Assembly: GCF_011075055.1 (NCBI RefSeq)
Contig: NC_058150.1
Coordinates: forward strand, 14,289,408-14,353,407
DNA from: Mangifera indica
Lineage: Eukaryota; Streptophyta; Magnoliopsida; Sapindales; Anacardiaceae
Length of the DNA stretch: 64,000 nt
Direction: 5' to 3'
A program made the position numbers and the translations under genes. The notes below the pieces were generated by a model that saw nothing but the letters and a program-made list of their open reading frames with translations, was not told where the DNA came from and made no database searches. Of this stretch, positions 63,883 through 64,000 are shown in pieces (within the stretch, counting starts at the first letter, position 1; every line of letters begins with the position of its first letter).

Positions 63883-64000
63883 CCAGCCCAGCTAAAACAC
63901 CCACACAGCAGGAGTTGCTCTGAAGTGAAACAAAAATTTCCAAGTTTCAGTAAAACTTGACAACATAACTGACCAGAATCATAAATCAGAAAACATACAC

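Overview
The window is nuclear DNA from a flowering plant, almost certainly a eudicot. It is A+T-rich and gene-poor. It carries plant-type multi-exon genes with GT-AG introns (polygalacturonases, a PSTAIRE CDKA kinase, an ankyrin-PGG membrane protein), and much of the rest is transposon debris. I cannot name the species. There are no rRNA, tRNA, CRISPR or prokaryotic-style features.

Layout. (1) 1-1,892, minus: a polygalacturonase (PG) gene whose 3' end lies outside the window. (2) 1.9-15.5 kb: no intact gene. It holds a MULE-like MITE, an array of about 183-bp tandem repeats (8.9-10.3 kb), the decayed C-terminal half of a SEPALLATA-type MADS-box gene (10.5-11.7 kb) and a CACTA-like remnant. 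(3) 15.5-36.6 kb, plus: a PG tandem cluster in the order intact, pseudogene, pseudogene, intact. The first pseudogene is split by a Ty1/copia element, which is itself split by a 2.27-kb solo LTR. The flanks 17.94-20.82 kb and 28.48-31.48 kb are copies of one another, so the cluster grew by segmental duplication. (4) 36.6-49.5 kb: repeats dominated by a 1.58-kb G+C-rich palindrome (38,467-40,042) and a decayed Mutator-like element (MULE). The MULE has a transposase relic on the plus strand and a DUF1985-type relic on the minus strand, converging on each other, and each has a tandem array just upstream of it. (5) 49.5-54.3 kb: no gene seen. (6) 54.8-57.8 kb, plus: an ankyrin-repeat/PGG membrane protein of 653 aa. 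(7) 59.7-63.9 kb, minus: a complete 8-exon CDKA (cdc2) gene of 294 aa.

Function. The three intact PG genes encode secreted GH28 pectin-degrading enzymes with the same 4-exon, phase 0/2/0 structure. CDKA is the core cell-cycle kinase and the ankyrin-PGG protein is probably a membrane stress or signalling protein. I see no functional link between these last two and the PG cluster. Two short dispersed MITE-like families recur across the window, including inside introns of the PG, MADS and CDKA genes.

Exon boundaries were derived by hand from frame, splice dinucleotides and family knowledge. No alignment or database search was run.
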